Assembly (NCBI GenBank): GCA_032718565.1
Contig: JAVGVS010000180.1
Location: 186,001-250,000, forward strand
From: Distichodus sexfasciatus
Lineage: Eukaryota > Chordata > Actinopteri > Characiformes > Distichodontidae
Length of the DNA: 64,000 nucleotides
Reading direction: 5' to 3'
Numbering within the stretch: position 1 is the first letter of the stretch; every line of letters begins with the position of its first letter. The translations under genes and the position numbers were made by a program. Below, piece after piece: positions 1 to 12,178 of this stretch. The notes below the pieces were generated by a model. The model saw nothing but the letters and a program-made list of their open reading frames with translations, did not search any database and was not told the DNA's origin.

Positions 1-1600
1 AGATGTAGTTTCGACTCCGTGAAAGTTACAAACACATGATGAAACCAACGGGTTTTAAACAATTTCATCAGGATTTGGGAGAGCTGCATCGCTTCCATGC
101 TTAGTTATGAGTTAGGAATGGCACAGTTCCGAGCCTTTAATTAGTATTTAATAAAATAAAGGAAGGGCTTGATCATTATGCAAAATATTTTCAAAAATAC
201 AGTACGTTATTAATGATTCGTGCCGGGAGGTTTGTTGGGCATTTTTCACAGAGGTAGCCTCTAATGGGACTGAATATTCGCCTGAGGGTATATATTTGTC
301 TTAATATCCTACGAATTATTTTAACATCCAGAAACGCAAAACATAACCTGTATAAATGCTGTGCAGAATCCATCCTCTCTACTTTTTATCTAGACAGAGT
401 TGTTTGTTCATAAAATGCTACAGGACAACAACTGTTTCCCAGCTTTAAAAATGAGTCAGTGAGGTCTCCCTCAGAGGGCAAAAATACAGCATTTTGTTGA
501 TATTCTGCTGTCTTTCTTTTATAAGGAAAATCGTTCCCTTTTTTGTAATAGGATTTTCTGTAGCTTGTTGTTGGGTTTCGGCTGCATTTTATTTTTCGTC
601 TGACCAAGTATTCCTGCACATCTTCGTTTATGTTGAAGTGGCTTGCTGAGTCTTGCGTATTGCAGTGGGTTTGGATTTGTTTTTATCATTCTGAATGAAG
701 TAGTTCTTGTCAATAAGGATGCCAGAACGAATCTAAATATGCGTATATTTCTCAGCTCTAATCATTTTATCACTTTAGACTGGCGATGGAAGCATTGGCT
801 AAATTACACTCCCAGACTGTGTCAGAGTTTTCTCTGTGTTTGACAGAAGGCTGCAGACAGGCATCAGTGAACTTATTGCCCACCAGATTTCCTTCTGATA
901 CACTGCTGTCTTATTCAACTAGGAATTGCAAATCGTGCTTGTCGCTCCCTAACTCTTTCTGGCACTCTTTCTAAAAAGATTCAAATTTTCCACAAGATGA
1001 ACCACTTGTAGAGGTGCAACATAGAAATTAGTAGCTCTCGCCTCACCTAACCTTCTCCTACAATCAGAGAGACAGACAGATAGACAGACATTAGTGAAAG
1101 CTGGGGTCAGAGTACAAGGTCAGCTGTTTATCAAGGTCTTCTTGAGGTTAGTGAGGGTTAAGGTCATTACTGAAGGTCCCGCAGAGGGTAGAACAGGGCA
1201 GCTGATGCCTATTAAATTTCCACTTCCATTATTTCCCACTGGTCCCAGAACACAAACTCAGAAACGCGCTGGCACTGATATAGTTCACCTGCTGCAGGTC
1301 AACCCTGGGTCGGGATCTTCTGGGCGTCGTCCTTCCGTAACAGTGGTTTCTTAGGGGCAACGTGCTCTAAAAAAATTCTTACAAACTTCTCAAAGTCGTT
1401 TAGTGTGTACTTTGGTACTATATAACTCTGATGCTGAAAAAGTCCTTCATGGTGCGTCCTTCTGTCCCCCACTAACTTACTACTAATTGCTATTCATCAG
1501 ATGTACACAGGTTTTTGGGGACTTTCAATTTTTGTCTTCTACATGGCCAGTTTTTTCAGATTGCTTCATTTTCTTTATGATCATGACTTTTTAGCTGGGT
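1..1600. other. Intergenic sequence, no gene recognised
   Basis: No coding exon, RNA gene or clear transposon was recognised. The short open frames are not flanked by convincing splice sites and resemble no family I know. A short GACA-type tract lies near 1068-1092. Confidence 0.5.
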
Positions 1601-1616
1601 TTTTTTGTCTCATCAA

Positions 1617-2445
1617 GGGATGCAACAGTACAGTGTGCCCACGGTTTGATACGTATTGTGGTTTTTGGGCCATAGTAACGGTACGGTTTCGGTATATTAA
1701 TGTTATCTTAGCTTTAACATCCAGTAGATTTTTTGCCTTGTCTGTTTCTAGTGCTAAAACATTTATTCAAATAACTCAAATAATTAGAAAAAAAATGCTT
1801 GAGGCAGTTTTTCTTGAATCAAAGCTTCGTTTCATTCTTTTCACTGGCTAGAGCATGCTCCACTTGTGTTTCACACTGACGCTTATTAGTGGCGCACAAC
1901 GGTTTCAGTGGCACGATCAAGGCAAAACCTGATCCCTCTGTATGTGAAAGTATTTGTGAGATACACAAAAACAGAAGTAAATGCACAAGAACGCAGAAAT
2001 GACATTTTTTGCGATGTAAACACATGCGCTGTTTACTCACTACAGTTCAGTCAAATCGCCCCTTTATTACAGACTAATCTCATATGTTGGCTGATAACTA
2101 ACCACAGAAACCAGCATTCTACTCACAATGCAGTCATTTATTGAGATTTTCATCGTTTATTCTGGAACGCGCCTCCATCGCTTTATGGTGACACGGGGGA
2201 TTGTGGGAATTGTGTTTCTCTCCCAGAAAGGCCAAAAGTAGCTCGTTGTATTGGCCAAAATGAGTCCAAATATCGTCAAAACGACCCAAAACGTCAGCAT
2301 TTCTTTTCAGCAATTTTCCTGAAAAAAATCTATAGTCTGATGGATACCAAATGGATAAAGAAGTGTTTCCGCCTGGCACTAACCTTATTTTTCACAGTAC
2401 TAAGCCATAGAATGCCTAATAAAGACCAACAAAACAAGACACTGT
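1617..2445. repeat. Interspersed DNA-transposon-like repeat, copy A
   Basis: The left part (about 1617-1720, with gatgcaacagtacagtgtgc and a 'ggtacggtttcggtat' phrase) resembles the ends of non-autonomous hAT elements in fish. The stretch 1937-2445 is repeated at 8867-9330. The closest match is around 2338-2410 against 9220-9295, where only a few bases differ over about 70. No coding capacity is visible. The family name is unknown to me. Confidence 0.55.
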
Positions 2446-2945
2446 TTTTACTATTTCTAGTAGTTGTCTAGTTTCAGCACTTTTATACTAAATAAAGCTG
2501 AAAAATACTGAAAATGTCTACAGTCGCAGGTCAGTTTTCATCAGAAATGTGATGATTTTAAGACAGTGTAAGCATTTACACATCAAACTATGACAAATCT
2601 GAACACAACATAAAGAACATTCAGGAATAAAAGTGAGTTGGTTGTACATTTTTGTTGTACATTATCTTATTTGCACATAAAACCTCCCAGACAATTAGCC
2701 TTAACTACCGACTGATCCAGGACCACATAGACATAGGTAAGTTTCTGATGTTTGCTGTAGACTAAATGCACTTGTAACTGTGAGTGCAATGTTTGGGGGC
2801 TCTTTCCCTCCAGCACCTTTAAGAAGCCCTTAGCTCTTCATCATTTGACAAACGGTGTCCATACCAAATCGCACTGAAGCCGATCTGATCATGCGTAAAA
2901 TACGCCACTCTGGATAGCGGTGTTCAAATCAAAAGCTTAGCTGAG
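2446..2945. other. Intergenic AT-rich sequence
   Basis: No gene or repeat was recognised in this stretch. Confidence 0.4.
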
Positions 2946-4330
2946 CGTGGTGATGTGGTGTGTGATGCCCGTTTATGCTAAAACAAACACACTTTCTCTC
3001 TTGGAGTGGAGCTGCAGTACACGTAGGCTATTTTGCCAGCGTGTGGGTTGGAAGCCTTGCTTCCTTTGCCAGATCCTTTCCCTCTCATTCCCGTCCTTTA
3101 GGCAGCACATTTCGGAAAAGAAAAAAAGCGAGGGGATAGGAGAGCCTCGTACTCCGCCGCGCTCCAGATTCTGCAGGCTACCGCCATGCGCCGGGGCTGG
3201 ATTGGTTAGCGCAGCAGAGGCCGCGGCCGCGTTATTACTGCCAATAGGCCTCCTGCGAACTCGCGCTCCAATTTTAACCGAAGCTGAAATCGTCGACGAG
3301 CTTCCATCAGAGATATTTCCTCTAATTTCAGTCAAGCACGTCAAAGGTTCAACCTTTCATTCACTCTCCACTTGAATTGTGGCTCTCTCTCTCTGGCGTG
3401 GAGGGCTGCAGCTGCACCCAATCGATACGCCATGAAAAAAGAAAATCTGATCTTTTATAACAACGTTTGAAGCGGGGCCCAAAGGTCAATATTGAATCTA
3501 CCTTGTGTTCGGATTTTCACAGGGAGAAGAAATCCAATCTCTTCTCCGCAGTCGCTCTCCCTCCGTGACTCCTAACAACTTGGCCCCAGAGCCTAAGACT
3601 GTGCTCGGGGGTGACCTCAGGCTCGTACATCGTGTGCCTAACAGGGTCGGGCCTCGGACATCGCTTTTAACCGCGACTCCACCTGTAACGCAGGAGGGAA
3701 GTCTGAGTAATAGCGGTTTCTTTTTCCCATGCTAATGGCAACGCTGTCGTGCTTTTTCTCTGCCGAACAAAATCACTGAATAATTTGCTTCCTCTCGCCG
3801 TCACTCTTATTTCACGCTCTGAATACCTGCTAGTTAATGGCCTCCCTGCCTTTTCCACCGCCTTGTGTTTACTTCGATACATAAATTGACGGCAGCCTCC
3901 CGGCAACTCGACGCCCTCCTTCGCCCCGGCAGCCATCAGCAGAGTCTGATTTTTAATTCGCGGTTAAATGGCGCTCGACACACGCAGCTTGTTTGATAAT
4001 TGACTTCACTCTACTGAAGGGAGGGATGATTAGATCCAAATATCATTGCTTGTGTGTCTGTGTGCATGTGTGTAAATGCTTGTGTGTGTGTGTGTGTGTT
4101 TTGTTCTATCAGCGTCTCAGGAAAGGGGAGGGCCGGGTTCCACATGAATATCAGGTGCGGATCATGCATGAAATTAAATACAGAAAGTTTCCGAAGCGCT
4201 TGTTCGCGGTCTGTCTTAATTAGCGAGCCGAGTTTCTCGGAGTTCGGGAGGGTTCTGAAATTATTCGCACGTAACAAGTTCGCAGAGCTTAGCAGCTGAC
4301 GAGTTTACAGCATCTATCGGGGGAGGGGGA
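2946..4330. promoter_or_regulatory. GC-richer block: possible mafg promoter or upstream noncoding exon
   Basis: The block is richer in G+C and CpG than its surroundings. Around 3190-3260 it carries an inverted CCAAT (gattggttag), a GC-rich stretch (gaggccgcggccgcg) and a direct CCAATAGG. From about 3500 to 4330 the sequence is nearly free of repeats, with ATTA/TAAT motifs inside GC-rich text. mafg genes have untranslated 5' exons, so this could be the distal promoter, or a conserved enhancer. A TG/AC microsatellite lies at about 4050-4100. I cannot fix a transcription start, and the assignment to mafg is inference. Confidence 0.3.
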
Positions 4331-4639
4331 AAAAAGTCGGGGGTATCTTGATTTCAGGATGATTACTGCCTGATTGGTCTTCCACTTTTACTGCATCTAT
4401 AATGCGAATGAAATTGTCTGCATCATTTCGCTTGTTTTAGCACCTGCAGTTCAGTATTAAGAGTTTACCGTGATCTTGGCGGGTGGACTTATGGGTAGAT
4501 ATGTATTACATCCTCACAAAGAAAAACATTGGAGAGAAAAATGACCTCACTAGACTGTGTGTAGGATCCTGGCCACTTGAAACTAAGGACGTGCTGGCCT
4601 GGCTAGTGGTGTGTATAGATGTCGTTGCCGCAAGTCAGT

Positions 4640-4875
4640 GACCGTTTGGTTTACATTTACAACATCTGTCAGATGCTTTTATCCAGCTTGACTTGCTTTA
4701 TTTCAGGTCAGCTGGGTCAACTTGGGGTTAACGGTCTTGTTAAGAGGCCTAGTGGTGGTAGTTCAGGCAGTAGGATGGAGCTGGATTTGAATACGTTGCT
4801 CTGCAGGCAAGTATCCCACCTCACGTTAGGTTCATTGGGGGAAAAAAATGGGAACCAACACCTGGACTAGTGGAG
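4640..4875. repeat. Fragment of a fish-wide interspersed repeat
   Basis: The phrase 'cagatgcttttatccag' followed by 'caacttggggttaa' and 'ggatttgaata' belongs to a short repeat spread through many fish genomes. A related copy lies at about 47445-47620, and a split copy at about 13100-13385. No coding capacity. Confidence 0.5.
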
Positions 4876-4879
4876 TGGA

Positions 4880-6440
4880 AAAAAGTGCCAAATATCAGAC
4901 AAAATGTCAGTGTGGAATTTCTCTTTCCTAACCCTAAACTGCAAAAGTACGTTCAATGGTTCTCAAAAACAGTTGTCACCATTGACATCGTAATTTCGTC
5001 CAGTATTAGGTTTACCTAGTAAGTTTACGAAAGCTAGCCAAGGCATTATTTTATTCATGTTTATCAGATCCTCTGGCTTGAATAACAAGTCCAACTCATA
5101 AGTTCAGCCAAGGCTCACAGTCTGTCCTGTCAGTTGAAGTATGCTGAGTCGGTGTAGTACGGTGGCATAGAATAACAAGCGAGTGAGTAAAACTCTGCTT
5201 TCAGCATCCCTGCAAGGCAGTGCAGCCTCTGTGTTTAATATTCAAAGTGCATGCCCGACTCTGCTTTGGATCCCAGGTGTTGATGGACTGTTTTCGTTTG
5301 CCATTATGGCCCTGATAATCTCCTTTCAAAGCAGGCGGACGGTTGACGGCCTTCCACATCCATAACCATGAGTGTCCTTAACCAAGGCGGGTCATTGAGC
5401 CTTGGCTATATCCTTGATGAAGATGCCCCTCGTGTTTACAGTACTATTTTGTCCTCATCCACCCGCCTGCCAAGAAGACCAAGAAGATTGCTGAGTCTAC
5501 TTGAAGTGGGAGGGCCACTGTCAAATTACTCCGGCTCTTTTAAACCCCAGGACCAGCCCCAGGTGCCTTAAAGGAACCCCTGGAGGCCTCGGCAGAAGGA
5601 CATGATCATTAATGGGTACCAGGAGGCCCCGGTGCTCGTGATGGCTCAGCGTTTGTGGTGTACATTTATAATTTCTTTATCATTGCGCGCATCTTCAGAC
5701 CTTGCCAGTCCTAAACACCCTCCAGATTTATTAGGGCGGGCAGGAGTTTGAAGGTTGGAAATGATAGCTCTGGTCGTGTTAGTTCAACTTCACAAGTCCC
5801 TAATTGGTGCCTTGGTCGTGGTCCTTGCTGAGATCAGGGTTTTTCTTCCTTCCCCAGCCCCTCCTCTTTTCTGAGCGTCTCTGAATGTGTCGAGGGTGCA
5901 TTTTTCACAAGGCTGCCTCTCTCACTCTCTCTCTCTCTCTCTCTTCCCCTCCTCGACGACCTCACTCAGCGCTTTGTATTTTCCTGTGGGTGTGATGTCT
6001 CTCCTCTACAAGTAATCAGCTCTGATTTGTCAGCGTTCTTCCGGGCGATTCATAAAAATTCAGCTTGCGCCTGCAAAAGATGGCCTCATCTCACCCCCCC
6101 ACCAAAAACCCCTCAACGTCAGTCTCATGAGCCCCTGTACCCTTCAGTGGGCAGCCACAAAAAAGTGGGGGGAGCATTTAGGGGATGTGATATATTAGTT
6201 CTTCTGTGAGGTAAGAGCGGGCAGGTCGCTTCATCTTTTCTGACTGGAAGGTTAAATGCTCTTTCATTTGGCTTTTCATCCGAACTGAAGGTCGTTGCAG
6301 GGATGCTGCTGTGTGACAGCTGAGTTGAGCTAAAAGTTGAGACCTTCGCTTTGGGCAGCAAGGACTTATTTTGTGGCTTACAATCTTTATTGGTCTAATT
6401 TAATATTAATTTATTATCTTTGGTATTATTAATTAATACA
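4880..6440. other. Intergenic, with a candidate conserved noncoding block
   Basis: No exon was recognised. A CT microsatellite lies at about 5920-5943. The stretch 5590-5700 and the stretch 6000-6090 are low in repeats and contain motifs such as tgatcattaa and cgattcataaa that are often seen in developmental enhancers. Only a multi-species alignment could show conservation. Confidence 0.3.
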
Positions 6441-6441
6441 C

Positions 6442-6850
6442 TAATAATAATAATAATAATAATAATTCATTCATTATCCGAACCCCCATATCCCAACTGG
6501 GGTCGTGGCAGGACCGGAGCCTATCCCGATAGCTTGTGGGCGCAAGGCGGGGAGCAACCCTGGGCAGGCGCCAAACCCACAGGGCACACACACTTACACC
6601 TTATTGGGTCAATTTAGAGTCACCAATTAACCTATATTGAATGCTTTCGGACTGTGGGAGGAAACCGGAGCACCCGGAGAGAACCCACATGAACACTGGG
6701 AGAGCATGCAAACTCCACGCAGAAAGGCCCTGCGGCTGTCCACGGGGTTCGAACCCAGGACCTTCTTGCTGTGAGGCGGCAGCACTAATATTATTATTAG
6801 TAGTAGTAGTAGTATTATTATTATTAGTAGTAGTAGTAGTAGTATTAAAT
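6442..6850. repeat. Interspersed repeat flanked by TAA/TAG-type trinucleotide tracts
   Basis: The core at 6466-6786 contains 'gtgggaggaaaccggagcac', then 'catgcaaactccacgcagaa' and 'gttcgaacccaggaccttct', phrases of a repeat found very widely in fish genomes. It is bordered on the left by an (ATA)n tract at 6442-6465 and on the right by mixed TAT/TAG repeats at 6787-6846. Translations of this block are artefacts. Confidence 0.65.
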
Positions 6851-8305
6851 ACGTGTTGCATTCAAAGTTTTATGCTTCAGATCGCTTTTGAAATATTCCA
6901 AGTAAATAGAAATAATTAATTATCTTTGCCATCTTTCGAGAGAGCCTAATGGGCCACCTGCACGCTCAGACCAGCAAAGTCATGTGTTTAAGGCATCAAA
7001 TGTGGTTTTATCGGAGCCACAAGAAACACGCTTCTCCTGATGTAGGCTAATTAGAAAAGAGCAGTGCAGCTTTCGAGATATCTTCCAAAACGGAGTCCTT
7101 CTAAATCAATATGCTCCATGTAATGAAGCACCGACTGGAGCAATTTACCTCTGAATCAACGGTTAGTTCTAATTTGTAATTAGGATCATGCTGTTATATG
7201 TGATTTGTATTGCTGAGTGATTGTCTGCATGAACAGAATGCCATATTGCTTCATAGAGAAAGGCTTCATATTTGAAGCAGTTGATTAGGGAAATTTACAT
7301 TGCAATTTCTGTAATTATATACTGTTATTACTGCTGTAATTATATATTATGTTATGAAAAATATTTCACCAAAAGTCTAGAATAGTTTTATTTGGAAAGA
7401 ATTAAACATTTTTAGATACTGATTCTCACTGGGAGAATCTGCAAGGAGAGTGCTCCAAAAATAAAATATCTTAAAAAATAAGTCTTTTTTTAAATGTTGA
7501 AAAATACATTTTTACTGTGTGGGAACCATAATTTCTTGAACTTTATTCAGGAACCCTCACACTAGAGTAAATCATGTTGTATAAAATAGATTCTCTTGTA
7601 GATTAGTATAATATAGGGGATAAAAATAAAACCATGACTAACCACCCAGTACTAAAGAGCCATATTGCAAAGATTTTATAGTCATATATTCAATCTAACC
7701 ACAAAGATTCATGATCCTCAACAGTGATGTAATGTACAAGAGTAGTGTGCTTGATAAAACATCATTTACACTGAATTAAGGTTCTTTGCATAAAGCTACT
7801 TTTCTTAGGGTTCACGCTGAAGAAAAGTCTTGGGAGTAAAAGTTGATTTTTTTTTCTGTGCAAATACACTCCCCTATAAAATCTGCCCAATCAATCTAGA
7901 ATGTATCTTTCCATATGTAGCCATTCAAGTAATTTGATAAAAATGCTGATTTTTTAAAATATCACAATGTAGTCCATAAACTAATGTAATATATATTCAA
8001 TGTATTTAAATGTATTGTATTATCTTTGAGCCCTAAAAATGCACCCAAAAACTCTTGAGATTATGCCCCCTGCTTTGTGCACGTCTCAATTGTTCAGTAA
8101 TTCACCAGCGTGGGGTCGCGGTGCCCATGAAAGTTCTTCCTGTGGCGAAGCGCACTTATGAAAATAGAACAGCGGGATTCTGAGTCATGCTGACAGCACT
8201 CCTGTGTCGCTTTCTCTGTGTACCTCGTGTCCTCGCTCTGTCACATTCGGGCCGTTTTTAACAATCCACTGGCTCCTCCTGTCTCGCTCAGGTATGGTCT
8301 ACATC
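6851..8305. other. Intergenic AT-rich sequence with a candidate conserved block
   Basis: No exon was recognised. The stretch 7040-7330 is repeat-free, with several TAATTA/ATTAG motifs, and could be an enhancer. The rest is plain AT-rich sequence. Confidence 0.3.
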
Positions 8306-8533
8306 CAGGGGTGAAGCAATATATCAATCTGTATTGATACATTGACTCAGTGATCGACAAGTCCACAGCACTGATCCAAATTGAAAACATTGATCAGACG
8401 TCAAACAGATTGTAACATCATTTTATATTAAACAAGAGGTCTATTTTTTAAAGAGGTAATATCGGATATCGGAAGACAATGAATTACTGTCCACTGAATT
8501 GATATATCATATCGTATTGTTATTACACCCATA
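8306..8533. mobile_element. hAT-like MITE
   Basis: The left end CAGGGGTGAAGCAATATA and the right end tattgttattacaccca are imperfect inverted copies, matching the CAGGGGTG...CACCCCTG pattern of hAT MITEs. Possible 8-bp target copies are gtctacat on the left and gtccacac on the right, with 6 of 8 bases agreeing. It has no coding capacity. Confidence 0.5.
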
Positions 8534-8599
8534 GTCCACACAAATTGCCCCCATTCTAGGAGGCTGAGGGGTTAACCAGAGATGGGTTTGCGGATTGAG

Positions 8600-9650
8600 T
8601 AGTGTTGGGGAAAGTCTCGGCCTTGTCTCGGACTCAGTCGTATTTGTACTCGGCCTTGTCATGGACTCGGACAAAGAGGACTCGGGATTTTATTTCAAGA
8701 CCAGAACTTTGAGAATATTACCATTTAAACTCTTTGAAACTGGCACAGACATTTTGCGTTGTTTATTAATTAGTGTTTTAAAAACTCGTAATCCTTTTAA
8801 CATACAAAAACCACACACATACTGTCAGAATCACAAGAGCTTGAACTTTCCGGACATTATATTCATTCTTCTGTATGTGGAATTATTTCAAAGTAATTCC
8901 ATGCACAAAAACTGAAGTAATTGCACTTTTACACAGTTACGCAATCTATTTGCGATGTAAACTCACGTTAGCGCTCGCGAGTCTAATATGGAACACCATC
9001 ATGCGCAAAAATGTAGTTCTCTTCCAGAGAGGCCAAAATAGTTGCTCATTTTATAGGTCAAAATGAGTCCAAATCGGCTCAGAATTACTACAAAACTGTA
9101 GTATTTCTTCATTTTCAATTGAACAGAAAAAATATTTTTTTCCATTGTATAATGTTAGAGAGTAAATAAATATGGAAAATGTATTATTTGATATCATTTA
9201 ATTTTGTTCTGTATCCGGATGGATATCAAATGGATAAAGAAGTGTTTCCGTCTGGCACTAACCTTATTTTTCTTCACAGTACTGAGCCGTAGAATGTCTC
9301 TAATAAAAACTCGGCAAGCCATTAAAACAGTGAGTTTGTTCTTGAGGAGTGTTCACTGTGGTTTGTTAAGTTTAACATATGATGTGATAAGTTTGGATAA
9401 CTGCTTCCAGTGAAGTGATTTAATCATTATAGATATGTAAGAGAGAAATATTGAATAAACATGTTTAATGTTGCTTAGGTTTCAAGTGTTCCACTTATTT
9501 GTCATGTGGTGTAAAATGTGCATTGGTCTGGTCTCGTCTTGGCTTCTGCCCTTCAAAATCTTGGTCTTCTCTCGATCTTGACACACTCTGGTCTCGGTCA
9601 GGACTTGGTTTTGGTTTAGGTGGTCTTGATCCCGACTCCAGGATTGAGTT
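8600..9650. repeat. Interspersed repeat, copy B, with 'ggactcgg' ends
   Basis: The left end is rich in 'ctcggactcag' and 'actcggac' phrases (8615-8690). The right end carries the reverse theme ('ggtctcgtcttgg', 'ctctggtctcgg', 9535-9640), so it behaves as an element with loosely inverted ends. The interior 8867-9330 matches copy A at 1937-2445. Small open frames inside it are not genes. Confidence 0.5.
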
Positions 9651-9839
9651 CTAGAGGCGTCTGCCTTCCTATTCAGACTTGCTTTCCCACAGACTCGCCA
9701 AGCGGGGTGTGTAGAAAAAGCTACAGTGGAACAGGGGCAGGTGCAGCGGGAGTGGACGGGGTCCAGCGGTGTGCTGCTGGTGACTGTGTGTTTGGCAGCC
9801 AGTGGAGTGGCATGGGTGTGCTGAGCCAGCAGAGCCTGG

Positions 9840-10085
9840 CTTTGTGTGTGTGTGTGTATGCGTGTGTGTATGTGTGTATGCGTGCATATGCACTGCCACT
9901 ACTGCTGGCTCTGCTCGTGTGACTTCATCTCCTGCTGCGGCCCAGCTGTTGTAGTTCCATCTAATACAACACACACACACACACTCACATGCACATGCAT
10001 CTCAAATCAGCTTGCTACAGTCCATCAGATTAGCTGTCTGCCTCGACACACACACACACACACACACACATGCACTCACATAGAG
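9840..10085. repeat. TG and AC microsatellite cluster
   Basis: TG-rich repeat at about 9842-9890, AC tracts at about 9966-9985 and 10044-10070. The opposed TG and AC tracts could pair. Cys-Val and Thr-His peptides read from here are artefacts. Confidence 0.8.
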
Positions 10086-10269
10086 GACAGATCTGAGGCA
10101 GATTTTTTTTGCTGCTCCTCCACATCTTGTCTGCTTCTAAAAGCTGCTGACCCCTTGTTTATTTAGTATTAAGTCAGCACAATGATGCATAGCTATAATA
10201 TCCCACAGTGAATTATTAATAACACCCCCCTCTGCTCTTGCTGATGATCACAATTAAAAATGCTTCTGC

Positions 10270-12140
10270 TGATTGCCCGAAGCTGTCTTAGGCTGGCCCA
10301 GGTTGCCTCAGCAAAAAGCGTTTCTCTTCTATTTTTATTTTGATGCCCGCGCCACACCAAATTCAACTTTCCGTGCGGTCGAAAAATTTGCGTGTGCCGA
10401 GGTTCAGCATAACGTGGCTTTCCTCTTTCTTGCCCCCAGCCGCTGTGCCAAATGTGGATGAGACGAGTTTTTTACTTGGCTCGGTCAAACTAGTGCCGTT
10501 TACTGGACGTGTGTGAGGTGAGCTCACTATTTATGGCACATGCTTGTCACGAAGGAGCGGGCGTCATGCCGAAAAGCTGTGTGCTTGATGCGGTGCTCTC
10601 TGCTTTACTCACCATCATCATTAGGTTTATAAATGTCTTGATAAACGCAAGTTACAAGCACCGGTTTGGCCCTGAACTACAGCATTCGTCTCTGGAGATT
10701 TCAGCAATATGTGTGCCTTTATTTCTCCAGGGAATGTAAAATAATTGAGTCTGAGTGTCTTTAATGGTTCTTTAGAGCAATGTCCTCTGCTATCGTTCTG
10801 CATTTTGCTTAGCTCAGTGTATTAATTGTTATTTAAGATGCATCAATATGAGAAGCAATTTAGTAATACATGAAGAATCTCTTACTAAAATAAATTCAGT
10901 TTTATAGGTATGTGCATAGAAAAGTTATTCCAACTGATGATCTGTAAATAACAGACAAAACGTTTGAAGATCAGCAGACTAAAAGTAATCATATACAGTC
11001 CAAAAACCTTCTGTCCAGTCACGAGTCTACACCACATATGTATTGGTAAAAATACTGCTAAAATATTTGTTGCATATTTTATCACTTAGAAACATGTCAA
11101 GTATTTGTATCTTGTATATTGAGTTCTACCTCCATCCTCTTCTTTTCTAAAGGATCTTGCTCTGTCATTGGCTCAGAGCCTGACTGTCAGGATTCCAGTC
11201 AATAAATGATACTCACAGATTCGGGAGTTGAGCTGGCCCTGTTGAGAGCATGCCAGAAATGTTTTACTAGCAAAATATTAATACAAATCTCTAAAATTCC
11301 TCATTAAAAACCTATAAAGGGGGTTGATCTTACAGGCAGCTCAACAATATGCCTCCTGCACTTTTAATTCTCAGTGAAAATGAACAGCTATTTATTATCA
11401 AGGTGAAAGTAAAATCATCATGCTACTAATTTGGGGTCATGCTGGCCAGTACTGAGGTCATCCTGCCCCGCTCATCCACAGGTGTCTTCTTTTAGGAAAC
11501 TAATATAATTAGTGCTAAACATTAATCAGTAGTGTAGATGTTGACTTGATAAATGCATCATAATGGATATTGTATTATGAAACACAGGCATGTCTGCTAT
11601 TTGATACATGATTTTATCAGTAAAAACCTGCAGTTTACATTAAGTTTTTGTTGACTTAATTTATGGAAGAACCAATCCAGGATAATAATTATTATCCAAT
11701 ATCAATATCAGTGTCAGATCTATGAGTCTCTCCTTAGCATTTAATCTGACTAATAATCAGACTATTTGCACTGTTATAAATATGTAAGTCTGCTTTGAAA
11801 TATTTGTTTAAATGAACACACATTAATCCAAACAGTGAACACCGTAGAACTAACAGTTTGCAAAAAATAATTTCAGTTAGATCTGATCATTGCATTTCAT
11901 TTGATATTGTTACAGCAGACTTTATGTTGACTGGGCTTTTATTTTAGGATGAAACTGAAATGTCTAAAATGTTATGATGCCTCCATATCTGAGGAAAGAA
12001 CAAGAGGCTGGCGTGTGTTTACGCATCATGCCATCCAAAATGTGCCTAATTTCTGTTAATTAAGCCATGCCCAAGTGTCTGATTGTAATCCACATGGGTG
12101 AGCCAGTCAAATTTGTTTTTGTTCTCTTTTTTCTTCTCTA
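10270..12140. promoter_or_regulatory. Low-repeat block upstream of the mafg coding exons, candidate enhancers
   Basis: No exon was found. The stretches 10330-10740, 11290-11540 and 11990-12110 are free of recognisable repeats and contain mixed GC text with ATTA-type motifs, for example ttaattaagcc near 12056. They lie directly upstream of the mafg start exon and could be cis-regulatory. This rests on composition only. Confidence 0.25.
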
Positions 12141-12141
12141 G

Positions 12142-12178
12142 ACCATCTCACAGGGCAGTTGAGAGCGGCTCTCGTGGC
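12142..12178 (+). other. mafg: mafg 5' UTR part of the first coding exon
   Basis: A pyrimidine-rich tract ending ttcttctctag precedes position 12142, marking a splice acceptor. At least one untranslated exon must therefore lie upstream. The ATG at 12179 follows gtggc. Confidence 0.75.

Noticed and set aside
5143..5156. Maf-recognition-like tgctgagtcgg as an autoregulatory site for mafg
   Set aside because: Only half of the TGCTGAGTCAGCA consensus is present, and the site is 7 kb from the coding exon.
6601..6919. Cys/Leu/Val-rich open frames around the trinucleotide repeats
   Set aside because: They derive from a fish-wide repeat and its flanking TAA/TAG tracts.
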